Below are positions 1 through 11,278 of a stretch of DNA of 64,000 bases, piece after piece. The position numbers and the translations under genes were made by a program. Below the pieces are notes generated by a model. That model was not told the origin of the DNA, did not search any database, and saw only the letters and a program-made list of their open reading frames with translations. Every line of letters begins with the position of its first letter. Position 1 is the first letter of the stretch. The stretch is taken from positions 5,500,001-5,564,000 of the forward strand of contig CM048843.1 in assembly GCA_026545765.1 (NCBI GenBank), given 5' to 3'. Origin of the DNA: Plantago major. Its lineage: Eukaryota > Streptophyta > Magnoliopsida > Lamiales > Plantaginaceae.

Positions 1-294
1 TTTGGAACTTGTACCGTCGACAGCAAGAGCCGCGAGACTTGGCGTATAACAGTTGACAAAATTACCAGTAAAAACCTTTTAAACTAACCTAAGTCGAAGT
101 AACAAAAAGAAACTACACGAACAGAAAGTCAAATAACTAGAAAAACAAGCTAACTTTTAAAACTCTGATTCCTTTTCCTAGTAAGACGTGCATTCTTTGT
201 AACCAAATCAATAGTTAATCATTCCCCATAAAAATATTCAACATTTGAACCATTAAAAATTTTAAAAAACAAAAAAAATCCCATTTTTCTGAAT

Positions 295-306
295 TTATAT
301 ATATAC
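295..306 (+). promoter_or_regulatory. Possible TATA box of the WAV3-like gene
   Basis: An AT run reading tttatatatata lies about 290 bases before the start codon at 594 and is followed by a CT-rich stretch typical of a plant leader. Position and composition suit a core promoter, but no transcript start can be seen, so this is inference. Confidence 0.35.
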
Positions 307-593
307 TGCATCACATGTTCATCTCTCCACGCAGTTCAAGAATATACTGATACATCCATCTCTCTAGCCTGTATATTTAGATGCCAGAAGAGGCGACCTT
401 TTTTAGGTTCCATTATTGGCAATAAAACAATTACTCACTGCTCTTCTCTCCATTAATGAATTTATGCCATTTCTGTCCATCTTCACTTTCATTATAAACA
501 AACAACAATCCTTAAAACTTAGTACAACAAACTCAAATCAATCAATCAGTTCATCTTTTCATTTCCATAACCTTTCCTGAACCCTTTCAAAAA

Positions 594-2738
594 ATGGGAA
601 CTGGTTGGAGAAAAGCATTCTGCAAATCAATGCCTAGAGAAAAAAGAGATGTCATAACATCAAATCTCGACAACCAGTCGAATTCGAATCCCCGATACAC
701 CCGAAGCGAACCGACGACTCCTCGCATGAGCTGCAAAACTTCCCAAATCGAAAACAATGCTGCTAATAATATTGTCACTCCAAGTCCAAGACTTCAATGC
801 AAAACAAAAAGTCCAAGAACCTTTCTTGGCTCGTCAACTCCATCTTCTCCAAGATCTCCTTTCTCCATGCTGAAGAACACTCTTCGCCTATCCAGAGTAA
901 GCAACAATCAACAATGAACAATCTGCACCTCAATTATAACTGGAATTTCATTACTTACAGTGTTAAACATAATCCTTGTAATCTAATCTTGTCTGTTTAT
1001 TGACTATGTGCAGAATGGTTGTGGAGTTTGTATGCAAGGCATGAAGACAGGTCAAACGGCAATATACACTGCTGAATGTTCACATGCTTTTCACTTCCCT
1101 TGCATAACCTCACATGTCCGAAAACAGAACGCTCTTGTCTGTCCTGTTTGCTCCACTCCCTGGAAAGATTTCCCTTTCCTAGCCCTTAAACAAAACCACC
1201 AAGAAAAACTAGTCCCAAATGTAGATTCTCCTAATACTCCCCCACAAAACAAACCGAAACACACCCCTGTTTCAAGTCCTAGATATTACACCAAACCATA
1301 CGCAGACGACGAGCCCTTAGTAACACCACGAGCCGGGGCCAAATTCGTTCCGATTCCAGAAGTACAAGAAACCGAAGAAGAAGTCGAAGAGTTCAAAGGA
1401 TTCTTCACTAATCCAATTTCCAGTACCGATAACGACGGAATGAACTCATCCAGGAACGTGGAAGTCAGTCTATTGCCCGAGGCAGCCGTGGTATCGGTAG
1501 GCCGAACGCAAGACACGTACGCCGTGGTCTTAAAAGTCAAGGCCCCGCGTACTCCGCCTGCCATGAAGACTCCACGCCGTGCCCCAATCGACCTAGTTAC
1601 GGTTCTCGACGTCAGCGGGAGCATGATTGGGGCGAAAATCGAAATGCTCAAACGCGCAATGCGTCTAGTCATATCTTCCCTCGGCTCGGCTGATCGCCTC
1701 TCCATCGTCACATTCTCCGCAACTCCGAAAAGGCTGCTTCCACTGATGAGAATGAATTCGCAAGGACAACGCATTGCCCGGCAGATCATAGACCGGCTGA
1801 ATTGCAGCCAGGGGACTAGTATGGGCGAGGCTCTTAAACAAGCAACCAAGGTGCTTGAAGATAGGCGTGAGAGAAACCCTGTGGCTAGCATCATCCTGCT
1901 ATCCGACGGACATGGCGATACGGGCACAGGTCCGGGTTCGGTATCGAAAAACGAGAAGAATCAACAGCCTTCTCCTGTGACTCCAAACGCTTCAGCTACC
2001 AGATTCTCTCATGTGGAGATTCCAATCCACACACCAGCTGAAGACGCATTCACCAAATGCGTTGGCGAGCTCCTAAGCGTCGTTGTCCAGGACCTGCGGA
2101 TCCAGATCAGCTTCGGATCCGGATCCGATCCGGCGGAAATCATGGCGGTGTATTCGTGCGGAGCGAATCCAGGTGTGTTCGGGCCGGGTTGTATCCGAAT
2201 CGGAGATCTGTACGCTGAGGAAGAAAGAGAGGTGTTGGTGGAAGTTAGGGTTCCCAAATCGGTTTCCAATCACCACTACCACCATGTTTTCGCGATCAAG
2301 TCGTGTTACCGAGATCCGGCGAGTCTAGAGCCGATATACGGCGGAGAAAGAGCGTTGCTGGTGCCTCGGCCGCAAGTGGTCAGAGCGAGTTTGCCGAAGG
2401 TGGAGCGGCTGAGGAACAGTTTCATCAGTACGCGAGCGATTGCGGAGTCGAGGAGGCTGATTGAGCACGATGAGATGGCGAGTGCTCTGCCGTTGTTGTC
2501 GTCGGCGAGGGATTTGTTGATTCAGTCGAGATCGGAGACGGCGGGGGAGTATATTCGGGGATTGGAGGCGGTGATTGCGGAGGTGCTGTGGCGGAGACAG
2601 TATCACCGGCGAGTAGCGGAGTGTGGAGGATTTGTTGATGTAAATGGTGAGCCGATGTCGGCTTGCAGGTCGGCTAAGGTGAAGAGCTCGTTTTGCCGAG
2701 CTAATGACTTGCACGGCTTTGAAAATGCTAGGTTTTAG
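594..2738 (+). CDS. WAV3: WAV3-family E3 ubiquitin ligase (RING + von Willebrand A), two exons
   Basis: Exon 1 is 594-896 and exon 2 is 1014-2738, joined in phase 0 across a 117-base GT-AG intron (donor gtaagc, acceptor tgtgcag); the product is about 675 residues. The start gives MGTGWRKAFC, the usual opening of this family. Exon 2 opens with a RING-type finger (CGVC, then CSHAFHFPC, then CPVC, about residues 104-150). A vWA domain follows near residue 300, with the metal-site motif DVSGS and a later TSMGEAL block. The C-terminal part (LLVPRP onwards, helical to RNSFISTRAIAES) matches the conserved region after vWA in this family. Known members are cytosolic ubiquitin ligases acting in root growth and gravitropism; that role is inferred for this copy. 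One oddity is that the segment between IPIH and PAEDAF, which usually carries a GFG-type strand, is missing in frame. The exact paralogue (WAV3, WAVH1 or EDA40) is not resolved. Confidence 0.9.
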
Positions 2739-3440
2739 CCGCTGATGTTTTGTTTTTTTTGTTTTTAATTTTTATTTCGTCGTTGAAAATACGGGTAAAA
2801 GGAGTTGGTAGGAAAATTGTTAAAAGAAATTAGGAGGAGAAAATGATGTTGGGCTTCTGGGCCGGTTGTGATAAATGTAATCTGGGCCTTGTCAATGTTT
2901 ATTTTCCTGGATCCTGTCTGTCTTGTGTTTGCTAATTTTGAGTTAATGGATGTAGATAATACTCAGATGAAAATAAGACAATTATCTTTCGAGGAAATTT
3001 CTAGCCAAAACTTTTGGCACCAAATATTATAAAAAAATCCAACATGTAGTGTTGTAACTTAAAGATTACTGAGTTAATATAATGTTGTAACTCGGTGATT
3101 CATAAGTTAATATAGTGTTGTAACGTAGATGGTTTCTATTTGAATTAAAATTTTGAGAAGGGGTAACGTCATGTGATAAACCCTATTTTCACTAGTTGTA
3201 GATATAGTAAAAACTGTTTTTCAAGAGTTACTCTTCCTTGTTTGCCCAAAAATGGCAAAATATAAGTAATTATCAAATTAGCAAGTGAACTAGATAGACC
3301 AAAATGATTTTTTAATGCATAAATACTCTGTCTATTGTGAAATAATTCCAAAACTTTTGGTATAACTCCAATCACGTGAACCACTAAACATATTGGAGTG
3401 CGCTTTTACATTGGCCTCGAGTCCTCCACAATTTCATAAA
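2739..3440. other. Intergenic, no gene seen
   Basis: This is the downstream flank of the WAV3-like gene. It is AT-rich, with several copies of the short phrase gttgtaac between 3050 and 3125. No coding region or RNA gene is apparent. The last nine bases (tttcataaa, 3432-3440) are the left target-site duplication of the next element. Confidence 0.6.
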
Positions 3441-3620
3441 GATAAAATTAATTTTTCTTTAGAAACAAACCTTTAAAGTGAATTTTAAGTTACACGCAAA
3501 CCTTTCTTTATCATTCGATACTTAAACCTTAGTCAACGTGTCAAATCAACACACACTTCTGGATGATGTTAGTTTTGGCCGTCAGTTGGCGTGTAATTCA
3601 CGCGCTTAGTAAAGGCAAAA
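3441..3620 (+). repeat. Left terminal inverted repeat of the MULE
   Basis: It begins gataaaatt and matches the reverse complement of 4640-4819 (gagaaaatt at its outer end) along about 180 bases with scattered substitutions and small gaps. Homology stops abruptly after aaggcaaaa. Confidence 0.85.
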
Positions 3621-3701
3621 CGGTCATTTTGCTACTGGGAACCTATTTCCCTCCTTTTTCTTGTCGATTTTCCCTGATTTTACCTCCAAAACAGCCCCCC
3701 C

Positions 3702-3709
3702 TTATAAAT
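3702..3709 (+). promoter_or_regulatory. TATA box and telo-box of the GRF gene
   Basis: The octamer ttataaat lies 84 bases before the start codon at 3793. Between them, at about 3725-3741, is a doubled telo-box (aaccctaaaccctaaaa), a motif common in promoters of plant growth and translation genes. Together they suggest that the gene inside the transposon kept a working core promoter. Confidence 0.5.
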
Positions 3710-3792
3710 CAGCCCCAATTCTCTAACCCTAAACCCTAAAACATCCCTTCAATATTTCCAACAAGTTCTGGCCGTGTTCTCTCAATTTGAAA

Positions 3793-4333
3793 ATGTCGGG
3801 TGTCGATCCGCGACCAACGATTTGTCGGTGTGGGTTAATTAGTGATCAAATCACATCTTGGACAGACGTTAATCCCGACATATGGTTTGAGAGGTGTCCG
3901 AATTTTGGTGTAAGTAGTGTTAATTTTCAGTAAAGTTTGTTAATTTTAAGTGGAGTTTGTTAATTTTTAGTTGAGTTAGTCAAATGGCGAATGATTTTTG
4001 TTTCGTAAAATGCATTGCTTTATGTTGATATTCCCCTGTTTTTGTTGGTAGAATATAAGAGGATGTAGACGTTGGATCTGGGTTGACCCAGTAATGTGCA
4101 GAAGATCTATCCAAATCATCCCAGGTTTGTTGAGAAGGATTAATGAGTATGAGGCAAGAGTTGGTGCTTTGGAGGAAGAAAATGCAAGGCTTAGGGCGGA
4201 AAACAATCATCTTATTAGTATGCTAGCTAAAGAATCTGAGGTTGGTGGTGGTGTATCAGAGGAGGTGAAGAATGAGATCGATGAGCTAAGTGAAAGGATT
4301 GAAGAGTTGCGTATTCGAGTTGGATTTAACTAG
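3793..4333 (+). CDS. Small GRF-type zinc-finger protein with C-terminal coiled coil, two exons
   Basis: Exon 1 is 3793-3909 and exon 2 is 4052-4333, phase 0, with donor gtaagt and acceptor ttggtag; the product is about 132 residues. The N-terminal half fits a GRF zinc finger: CRCG near residue 11, RCPNFG near residue 35, then GCRRWIWVD. The conserved Cys residues and the aromatic W-x-W-x-D end are intact. The intron falls inside the finger. The C-terminal half (EYEARVGALEEENARLRAEN onwards) has leucine/glutamate heptads and should form a coiled coil. GRF fingers bind single-stranded nucleic acid in better studied proteins; a function here is unknown. The reading frame is clean, so the copy looks recent or maintained. 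It lies wholly between the inverted arms of a Mutator-like element. Confidence 0.75.
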
Positions 4334-4639
4334 TACGTAGGTGATGTAATGAGTATGAAGTAGGCTAAATTAGCTAGTCTTTTTTATGTAATGGGTGATT
4401 TAAGTGTCTCTCATAAATGTTTACTGATGTTGTAATTAATTGCTTTTGTTGAAATGGTGTATCAAGTAAGCATGTTTTTCTTCAAGATTGATGTGTTGGT
4501 TTACAATTCTGCACACTGATATCTTTGCAAATTGTCTAAGTCGACACACTAACCTTTGCAAATTGTTTCACTCGACAAACCTTTACAAAGTGTTTACCTC
4601 GACACACTGATAATAAGGCTTTGCTAATCAATTGGATCC

Positions 4640-4819
4640 TTTTGCCCTTACTAGGCGCGTGAATTACACGCCAACTGATGGCCAAAACTAACACTGTCCA
4701 GACGTGTGTTTTGACTTGACACGTTGACTAAGGTTTAAGTGTCGAATGGTAAAAAAAAAAAGATTTGTGTGTAACTTCAAATTCGCTCGAAAGGTTTGTG
4801 TGTAAAGAAAAATTTTCTC
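4640..4819 (-). repeat. Right terminal inverted repeat of the MULE
   Basis: This is the reverse-complement partner of 3441-3620. It holds a run of A (4751-4761) absent as such from the left arm, so the arms have drifted slightly. It is followed directly by tttcaaaaa, the right target duplication. Confidence 0.85.
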
Positions 4820-4828
4820 TTTCAAAAA

Positions 4829-5327
4829 TTGTGTTGCGTTTAGTAAAAGAGTGCCATGCGTTTAACATTAACTTTTAAAATATATTAGGTTCACCTCATA
4901 CCTGGTCCAGGTGTATTCAATAGTCTTCCTTTTATTTATGCTATCTTTGAAATGTACAAAAGAGACTAAATGCAAACTGCAAAGGTGCTTCAATGCTACT
5001 GTGATCAAAAGAGTACTTCGTGCAGACTCCTTTTCTAATGAGGAGCTCAGAAAATAAATGGCTTAAAATGGAATGGAATTAGTAACCTTAGAGATATTGA
5101 TGAAGTGGGTAGTACCAACAACTAACATCGAGTAATGAAGGTATGGGTCCATTACACAGAGAAGATACTACTGCATTTATGTATGCGCATAACTAATTCT
5201 CAGAAACTCTTTCTGGGCGTGGGCGATTCTGTTTAAATTTGTCTACAAACGTTGAACCAGCTGAGCTATACCATTCACATTCAATGCGGATCTCTCTACG
5301 ATGTTACACCGAATTTTTCACTCTATC
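4829..5327. other. Intergenic with an old repeat terminus
   Basis: No gene is seen. Bases 4832-4876 (gcgtttagtaaaag, then atgcgtttaacatt) resemble 19208-19236, so both may be ends of the same small transposon family. The five bases at 5323-5327 (ctatc) are the left target duplication of the next element. Confidence 0.5.
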
Positions 5328-7565
5328 TGTAGCGCCCCGAATTTTATAAATACGAATTAAGGAAAATATGACTCGTGCTAGTTCGTGAGCTTGAAAAATC
5401 GGCGAACTTGACTTGTTAAAATATAAAACGTTACTAGACACATTACGCGTCAAAAGACTTGATATGAAATTCTTGAAAATAATTCGTGAACTAAAACATA
5501 ATGCAGCGGAACTTGAAAATAGTAAATGCTTTGATACAAAATTCTAAATATCCATGAACTTGAAAATGATAAAAAGACTTGCGATAGTGATCATTGCTCC
5601 GGCAACGCTCCACTACAAAGCTTATCTTCATACCTAAAATTGATATTTAGAAAGGGGTCAGCCGTGACCACTGGCTGAACAAGCTCCATGCACGTGCCAT
5701 GAGCTGAGGTTCTATCTTCATATCTTTTAAATCTTTTAGTCTTGCTTAATGCAATGCAACCCTATGACCTGACCTGACCTGACACTTAACACTTGAACTT
5801 GTTCTTCTTGAAAACTCGTAACTTGAACTTGAACTTCTTGAAAAGTATTCTTAAATATGACTTGAAAATTATCTTCATTTGTGAGCTCGCTTGGCGTCGT
5901 AAGATACATCTTTAGCCGATGGTGACCGCTTAACATGGATAGTCACGATTTGCTAGTTTCCTAGCCGATGGTGACCGCTTAACTTGAATAGCCACGATTT
6001 GCTAGTTGCCTAGCCGATGGTGACCGCTTAACATGAATAGCCACGATTTGCTAGTTGCCTAGCCGATGGTGACCGCTTAACTTGAATAGCCACGATTTGC
6101 TAGTTGCCTAGCCGATGGTGACCGCTTAACATGAATAGCCACGATTTGCTAGTTGCCTAGCCGATGGTGACCGCTTAACTTGGTTGGCCACGATTTGCTA
6201 GGGAGACCTTACTAGCCTATTCTTGACATGACTTGAAAATCTTTCTCGACTTAAAATCTTATTAACGTGAATGCATGCTCTTAGACTCGACTTATGAATG
6301 AATGATCTAAGGTGTGTGCGATAACTAACATAAAAAATTATATCTGCAACAGTAAACATAATCTAACATACATGGGTTCATAAAATCGTCACTGATCACA
6401 AGGGGTCACAAGGACAAAAATATAGTACTAGCAGGTTACTACAATTAAGCAACACACTCAAAATTGTAACACACTCACTAGATGTATCAGGAATGAATTG
6501 ATTAAACATAATCAAATGGAAACAAGTAACACAATAAACATGCTTGCGCCTAAAATCTAAAACTAAGAACTAATCTACAGCAGCATGAGGCATTGACATT
6601 AGGAACGCTTCTACGGATAGGTCCAGGGGAACTCTACTACTACTATTTTTAAACATACCTTTACAGAATCCGAACCCAACATCCATGAAACTCAATGACA
6701 TAGTAGTGTATAAAATAGTTGCGGCAATTGCAGAGACTACTAACATTAATTCATTGTAAAAAATATAAGGACATGCTTCTCTTCCATATTATCTCAAGCA
6801 AACAAAATTATCATAATCTTCCGGTACCACATGTATATAAAACTACAGTCACAAACAACATCATGGCATGATTCACATTCAACATACAACACGAATTGTC
6901 ATATAAACGTGATGCAAGTCTTAGGGGAACTTGACTTGAGAAGAACGAACAAGACGGAAAAGAATTGAAAACGGGGAGAAAGAAAAGCCCTCTGTTCGAC
7001 ACCAGATTATGGATGACTCCCTACTCCAAATGAAGATCCGTCCGGTGACAGTATAGCACAGCCTGTTATAAATATTCTCTCCAAAAATCGTCTTGATCCA
7101 ACGGTTAATGAACTTGGAATTTACTTTCGAATACGACTGCGCTGTGCAGAAAAATTGGGCGAAAACAGCTTTGCAAAACCTCCACGGAATTGAAGAATAC
7201 CAAAAGGAAGGTTAGAACATGAATTCCTTAATGGATGGAATAAGAAGAGAATAACGATTGTCTTACCGAACGAAGATGAAGAGAATGAAACGTTGGTGAA
7301 GGAAGAAGGTTGTGAACGTGAGGAAACGAAACCAGAAGCGTTTCTGATTAAGTCTGGAGTTTAATTGGCTATTTGATTGATTTAATTGAGTAATTAATGA
7401 GTTTGGGCTAGTTTTAAGAATGAATGGGCTTATAGAATGGAGGACTTGGCCGTAATTGAAGGCGCTAGAGCTGGGCCAATGAATCACGATCCACGAATCA
7501 CGCTTTGACGCTCCGGTTCGTACTAAAACGCTTAAATTCGTTAAATGAATTTTCGGGATGTTACA
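5328..7565 (-). mobile_element. 2.24-kb solo-LTR-like element with 5-bp target duplication
   Basis: The element begins tgtagcgccccgaatttt and ends gaattttcgggatgttaca, so it has TG...CA ends with extended inverted similarity. It is flanked on both sides by ctatc (5323-5327 and 7566-7570). TG/CA ends with a 5-bp duplication are the mark of an LTR retrotransposon, and with no internal coding region the simplest reading is a solo LTR left by LTR-LTR recombination. It contains the 49-bp tandem array at 5913-6205. The minus orientation is a guess, because the right end read backwards (tgtaacatcccgaaaatt) looks like a typical LTR start. A non-autonomous element of another class is less likely. Confidence 0.7.
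5913..6205 (+). repeat. Tandem array, six copies of a 49-bp unit in an ABABAB pattern
   Basis: Units start at 5913, 5962, 6011, 6060, 6109 and 6158, exactly 49 bases apart, each opening tagccgatggtgaccgc. Odd copies carry aacatg and even copies aacttg, so the real period is a 98-bp dimer repeated three times. The first and last units are the most diverged. Confidence 0.9.
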
Positions 7566-7904
7566 CTATCTCATACTTGTATCAACTCTACCGACCATTT
7601 ATAAATGAACTAAAGTTAAGTCCAGATCCACGGGAAGTTAAGTATGAGACGTAACATTTAATTTTCGTAACTATTTTAGCAAAATGAAGAGAAAAGCGGA
7701 ACAAATATCTGACACATTTATGAATTGTGCTCGAATCATACCCATTCAAACACGTTTCATATTGAGATTTGATAACATTTACTGGGCGATGCATTCCTGT
7801 TTTCATTAGGTATGGGCCGTATGGGCACATACACCTTCAGGCCAAGCTTACATTTCTTCCACATATACAGAAAACCCACAAATCTGCTTGTGTTAACTTA
7901 AACA
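7566..7904. other. Intergenic, nothing recognised
   Basis: The stretch between the solo-LTR-like element and the RNase H fragment has no convincing reading frame or repeat. Confidence 0.5.
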
Positions 7905-8180
7905 GGACCAGGAGCTGGTGGCCACGCACCGGCAAATCCTGACTTCCTGAGTGATGTCAGAAGCATCATGGATCAAGTGGGTATGGTACAAGTCTCCTTT
8001 GTCTACCGGGAGATGAACAACATTGCGGATATCTTGGCCAAGAAAGAAAGCTCCACTTTGCAAAGCCAAGACAACTTGGATCACCATCTTCCTCCCCTGT
8101 CTGATACATCACCCAAGTCTTTCCTACAAGAATGGGACTGTTCCATTAATTTCTTGGTCGTTAAATTCTGTAATAATTAA
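7905..8180 (+). pseudogene. Fragment of an RNase H-like (RVT_3) domain, probable LINE remnant
   Basis: One frame reads GGHAPANPDFLSDVRSIM and continues into FVYREMNNIADILAKK, then runs to a stop at 8178-8180. The phrase VYRE-N-IAD-LAK is the conserved C-terminal motif of plant RNase H-like domains found in LINE elements and related genes. Only about 90 residues remain, and the N-terminal catalytic residues are absent. A splice-acceptor-like aacag lies just before the frame, so it might instead be the last exon of a larger decayed gene. No partner exon is visible. Confidence 0.5.
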
Positions 8181-9278
8181 TTAACGACAAGAACAATTTC
8201 TCCACCATGGTGATCTTTGCACAGGATCATCTTGTACCTTGTACTCTACCAGCTTGATTGTCGCCAGGATGCACCAGAACTGCTGTTTGATTCGTTCAAG
8301 TCACATTCTGATCCACTCTGTATCTTTACTCAGAAAACCAATAGGTGTGACGCTAGGAAGTATTTCTCATTAATATCAACAATTTCAACAAATGAAATCG
8401 ACTCCTCTATAATAACAAAGGAACTATATAGAAAAACAGGACAAAACAGGGGAACACAGGTATGATTCCAATAGGCAACCTATAAACAATCGACAAATTT
8501 GTATGAGAAGGAAACTCGGAAAACAGAGGGCGTGATAGAAGCAATCGTAGCACCACAATGAAGATGCCCTTGCCAACCTGACGAATGACGATGATATGCT
8601 GTGGAATAGCACGTATACTTTACCAGAACCCCATTAATAAAAATAAAAAATGTAGACAAAGAAATAGTCAACGGTAAATGCGAGTCCAGACATGCTACTC
8701 TTTTTCCAACTGAAACTGTTTCTACAAAATCGACATTAGCAAATTAGAGAATTCGAATAAACATAATCTGGATCTGATTCTCCTATCCGTGGGATACGGC
8801 AACAAACATCAATGTTAAGCAGCCCTTACCAAAACCAGTTCCTGCATTTGGAGTCCTGAACTAGTCATGGACCACTGTTCTCTGAAATTATACGTATAAC
8901 ACAGAGACGTAGCAAATATTCTATTACTATTGGCTAGTATAAATCCACAAGACAGGGATAAACAGGAGACTCGTGCAATAGAATAATATTGTGTAAATAA
9001 TTACAACGGTGGGATCTGTTTGAGATACAGTTACAACACTGGAAATCGTTACAAGGAACGAACTCACATCCTAATTCCATAAATCTATTGTACAAAAGTG
9101 ACTTCAGACCTCATGCTGAAAAATTGACAAATTAGAGGTTCAGAATTTTCAAATATGTGAGATCAATGGGGGAAAGATTTTGAAAAAAATCTAGTCCCAT
9201 AAATTACTGTATAAAAAAATTGTGCTCTTATTCAGACTTGGTGGTTGGTGAAAACAAGATCTGTATAGGAGAAAGATT
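8181..9278. other. Intergenic, includes the HEMA 3' flank
   Basis: No coding region is seen. HEMA runs leftwards, so its 3' untranslated region and poly(A) site should lie within about 300 bases below 9279; no clear polyadenylation signal could be picked. Confidence 0.5.
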
Positions 9279-11278
9279 TCAGAGATTTACTTCTGAGTTC
9301 TGAATTAGCTCCACCTTGGCTCGAATCTTCTGTTCCAACACTGATATCTCAGTCTCTAAACTGAACATCCGGTTAAGAGCATGCATGTTCTCAAGCGTCT
9401 CGCTCAAAGTCCGGCTATCACTCCCATCACATCTCAAATGCTGCATAGGACCATGGAGAAGCTTGTTCACAATACCTCTACTAAGGTCATCCACTGCCTT
9501 CCTCGTTTTCTTTGGAATATCCTCACCCATCTTCGACAAACACTTGTCCAACTCCGCCATTCTGATTCTTTCCGCATAAGCTCTCAATTTCTTAATAGTC
9601 GGAACGGTCTCTAATGAATCACGCCACGCTTCGAATTGCTTTGATTCCTCAGTGATAATTGACTGGGCTTCCATTGCTTTACGTAGCCGGTCTTCCTTGT
9701 TAGCTGCCACGACTTCCTTAAGATCATCCACGTTGTACACGCGTGCAGTGTGGAGCTCATTCACGCATGCATCCACATTCCTTGGAACAGATATATCGAC
9801 AAAAAGCCTCTTACCCCCAACACCTTGCCCCACGGGAGGAAGATTTTCAACATTTTCTCTGAAAAACAATGGCGTCTCGGATGATGTGCTAGTGAAAATT
9901 ACATCGGCTTCAGCTGCACAGTTTAGCATTTCATCGAGAGGCTTGTAGGTAATTTCGGCATCCTTTATGTCTTCACGAATAGCAGCAACTCTTTCTTCGC
10001 TGCGGTTCACAACTACCATTTTTGTGCAACCTTTCGCTACCAAGTGCTTGACCACGAGCTTTCCCATTTTGCCTGCTCCAATGACTAACATCCTCGCAGT
10101 GGCATGAGAAGCTTCAGGAAGCTTCATTAGAGCGAGTTCAACAGAAGCTGAACTAACTGAGACAGCACCGGCTGCAATGTTTGTTTCAGTTCGGACCCTT
10201 TTACCAACAGTGATCGCATGTTTGAAAAGGCCACTTATATTTCTACCGAAGCCAACAACACCCTGTCCCACTTTGACGACTTGTTTCACTTGAGCCAGGA
10301 TCTGACCTTCTCCTAATACCAAAGAATCAAGCCCAGCCGATACTTCAAAGATGTGCTGAGTAGCATCATTGTCGTAGAGTAGGAACCGGTGCTGGCAGAT
10401 TTCAGTCACAGGAATTCCACTTGTCTGACAATGCAAACAATCCATTATGAGTTCAAATATATTTATCATTCTAAATAATTTCTATATCCGTTGTGCTTTA
10501 ATGGAAACATCTTCATCCAAGCAGAGAAAATCTTTAACACACATAATCAGTAAGAAGAAATACCTTAGACATCCATTCAGTGACTTCCTTAACCCCACGA
10601 TGCCGAGAAAGAGCAACCACATAGATCTCCATCCGGTTACACGTACTGAGAACCGCAGCTTCCTCAATGTGATTCAATCCACACAGCTCACCAATAGCTC
10701 TAGGCCACTCTGCTTCAGGAACAGCAAGTTTCTCCCTCATCTCAACAGGCGCCGTGTGGATACTTAGACCAATCACTACTATACTGCTTCTTTCCTTTGT
10801 GTACCCTGCAATTACATAAAACAAAACCGCAATTTTAGCAACACTCATTGTATCTATTGCCTCACAGCATTCAGAACAGGAAATATAACTATGTAAGCAC
10901 AAATTCACAACAGTGTCTGCACTCTGCAATCTATCATTAACTAATACGATAACAAACGAAAACGAGATGATTAAATCGGAAAAAAAGGTCGAAAAACAAG
11001 GGGAAAAAAAAGTGATACGTACTGTCAGCAGAGGTCTTGAGCTGTTCAAGAGCAGCAAGGCTAGAATTGACTTTCTCCGTCTGAACGGAGAGATCAGATG
11101 CCACCTCACACCGAATAAGCCCAAAATTCCTCCTGTTCAGAGGCAGAAAAGCGGCTCGCTTGGTCCGGGCAGCGTGAGGCGGCGAGGAGGAGGCAGAGGC
11201 GGAGATCGCACACGACGCCGTATTGCTGGCAAGGAGAGTCTCGAGCTTTGCCCCCACAAAAGCACTCGAAACAGCCAT
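9279..11278 (-). CDS. HEMA: Glutamyl-tRNA reductase, chloroplast precursor, three exons
   Basis: Read on the minus strand, the exons are 11278-11023, 10805-10564 and 10424-9279 (stop at 9279-9281), with GT-AG junctions giving ADRYTKE and WMSKTSG. The product is about 547 residues, the usual plant length. The enzyme (EC 1.2.1.70) reduces glutamyl-tRNA(Glu) with NADPH to glutamate-1-semialdehyde, the committed step to chlorophyll and haem in plastids. The N-terminus ([19 protein letters not shown]) is Ser/Ala-rich, as in a transit peptide. The catalytic cysteine lies in [10 protein letters not shown]. The motif [10 protein letters not shown], the nucleotide-binding [10 protein letters not shown], and the C-terminal helical dimerisation region are all present. 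In plants this enzyme is controlled by light at transcription and by FLU and haem at the protein; neither is visible in the sequence. No disruption is seen. Confidence 0.96.

Larger units (their letters stand above)
3441..4819 (+). mobile_element. Mutator-like non-autonomous element carrying a GRF gene (Pack-MULE-like)
   Basis: Two arms, 3441-3620 and 4640-4819, are near-identical inverted repeats of about 180 bases; both include the reverse-complementary phrase tggcgtgtaattcacgcg. The flanks are tttcataaa (3432-3440) and tttcaaaaa (4820-4828), a 9-bp target duplication with one mismatch. Long inverted ends plus a 9-bp duplication are diagnostic of Mutator-like elements. There is no transposase inside; the whole interior is one small two-exon gene with its own TATA box. 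Capture of cellular genes by such elements is well known in plants. Whether the gene was captured or belongs to a long-lived element family cannot be told here. Confidence 0.85.

Noticed and set aside
1286..2714. Minus-strand open frames across the WAV3-like gene
   Set aside because: Antisense shadows caused by GC-rich codon use in exon 2; no domain signal.
5913..6205. Regular 49-bp repeats resembling a CRISPR array
   Set aside because: The whole unit is repeated with no unique spacers, the alternation is a simple dimer pattern, and the context is a plant LTR-like element.
9316..9948. Plus-strand open frames across HEMA
   Set aside because: They are antisense shadows of a well-conserved minus-strand enzyme and resemble nothing.
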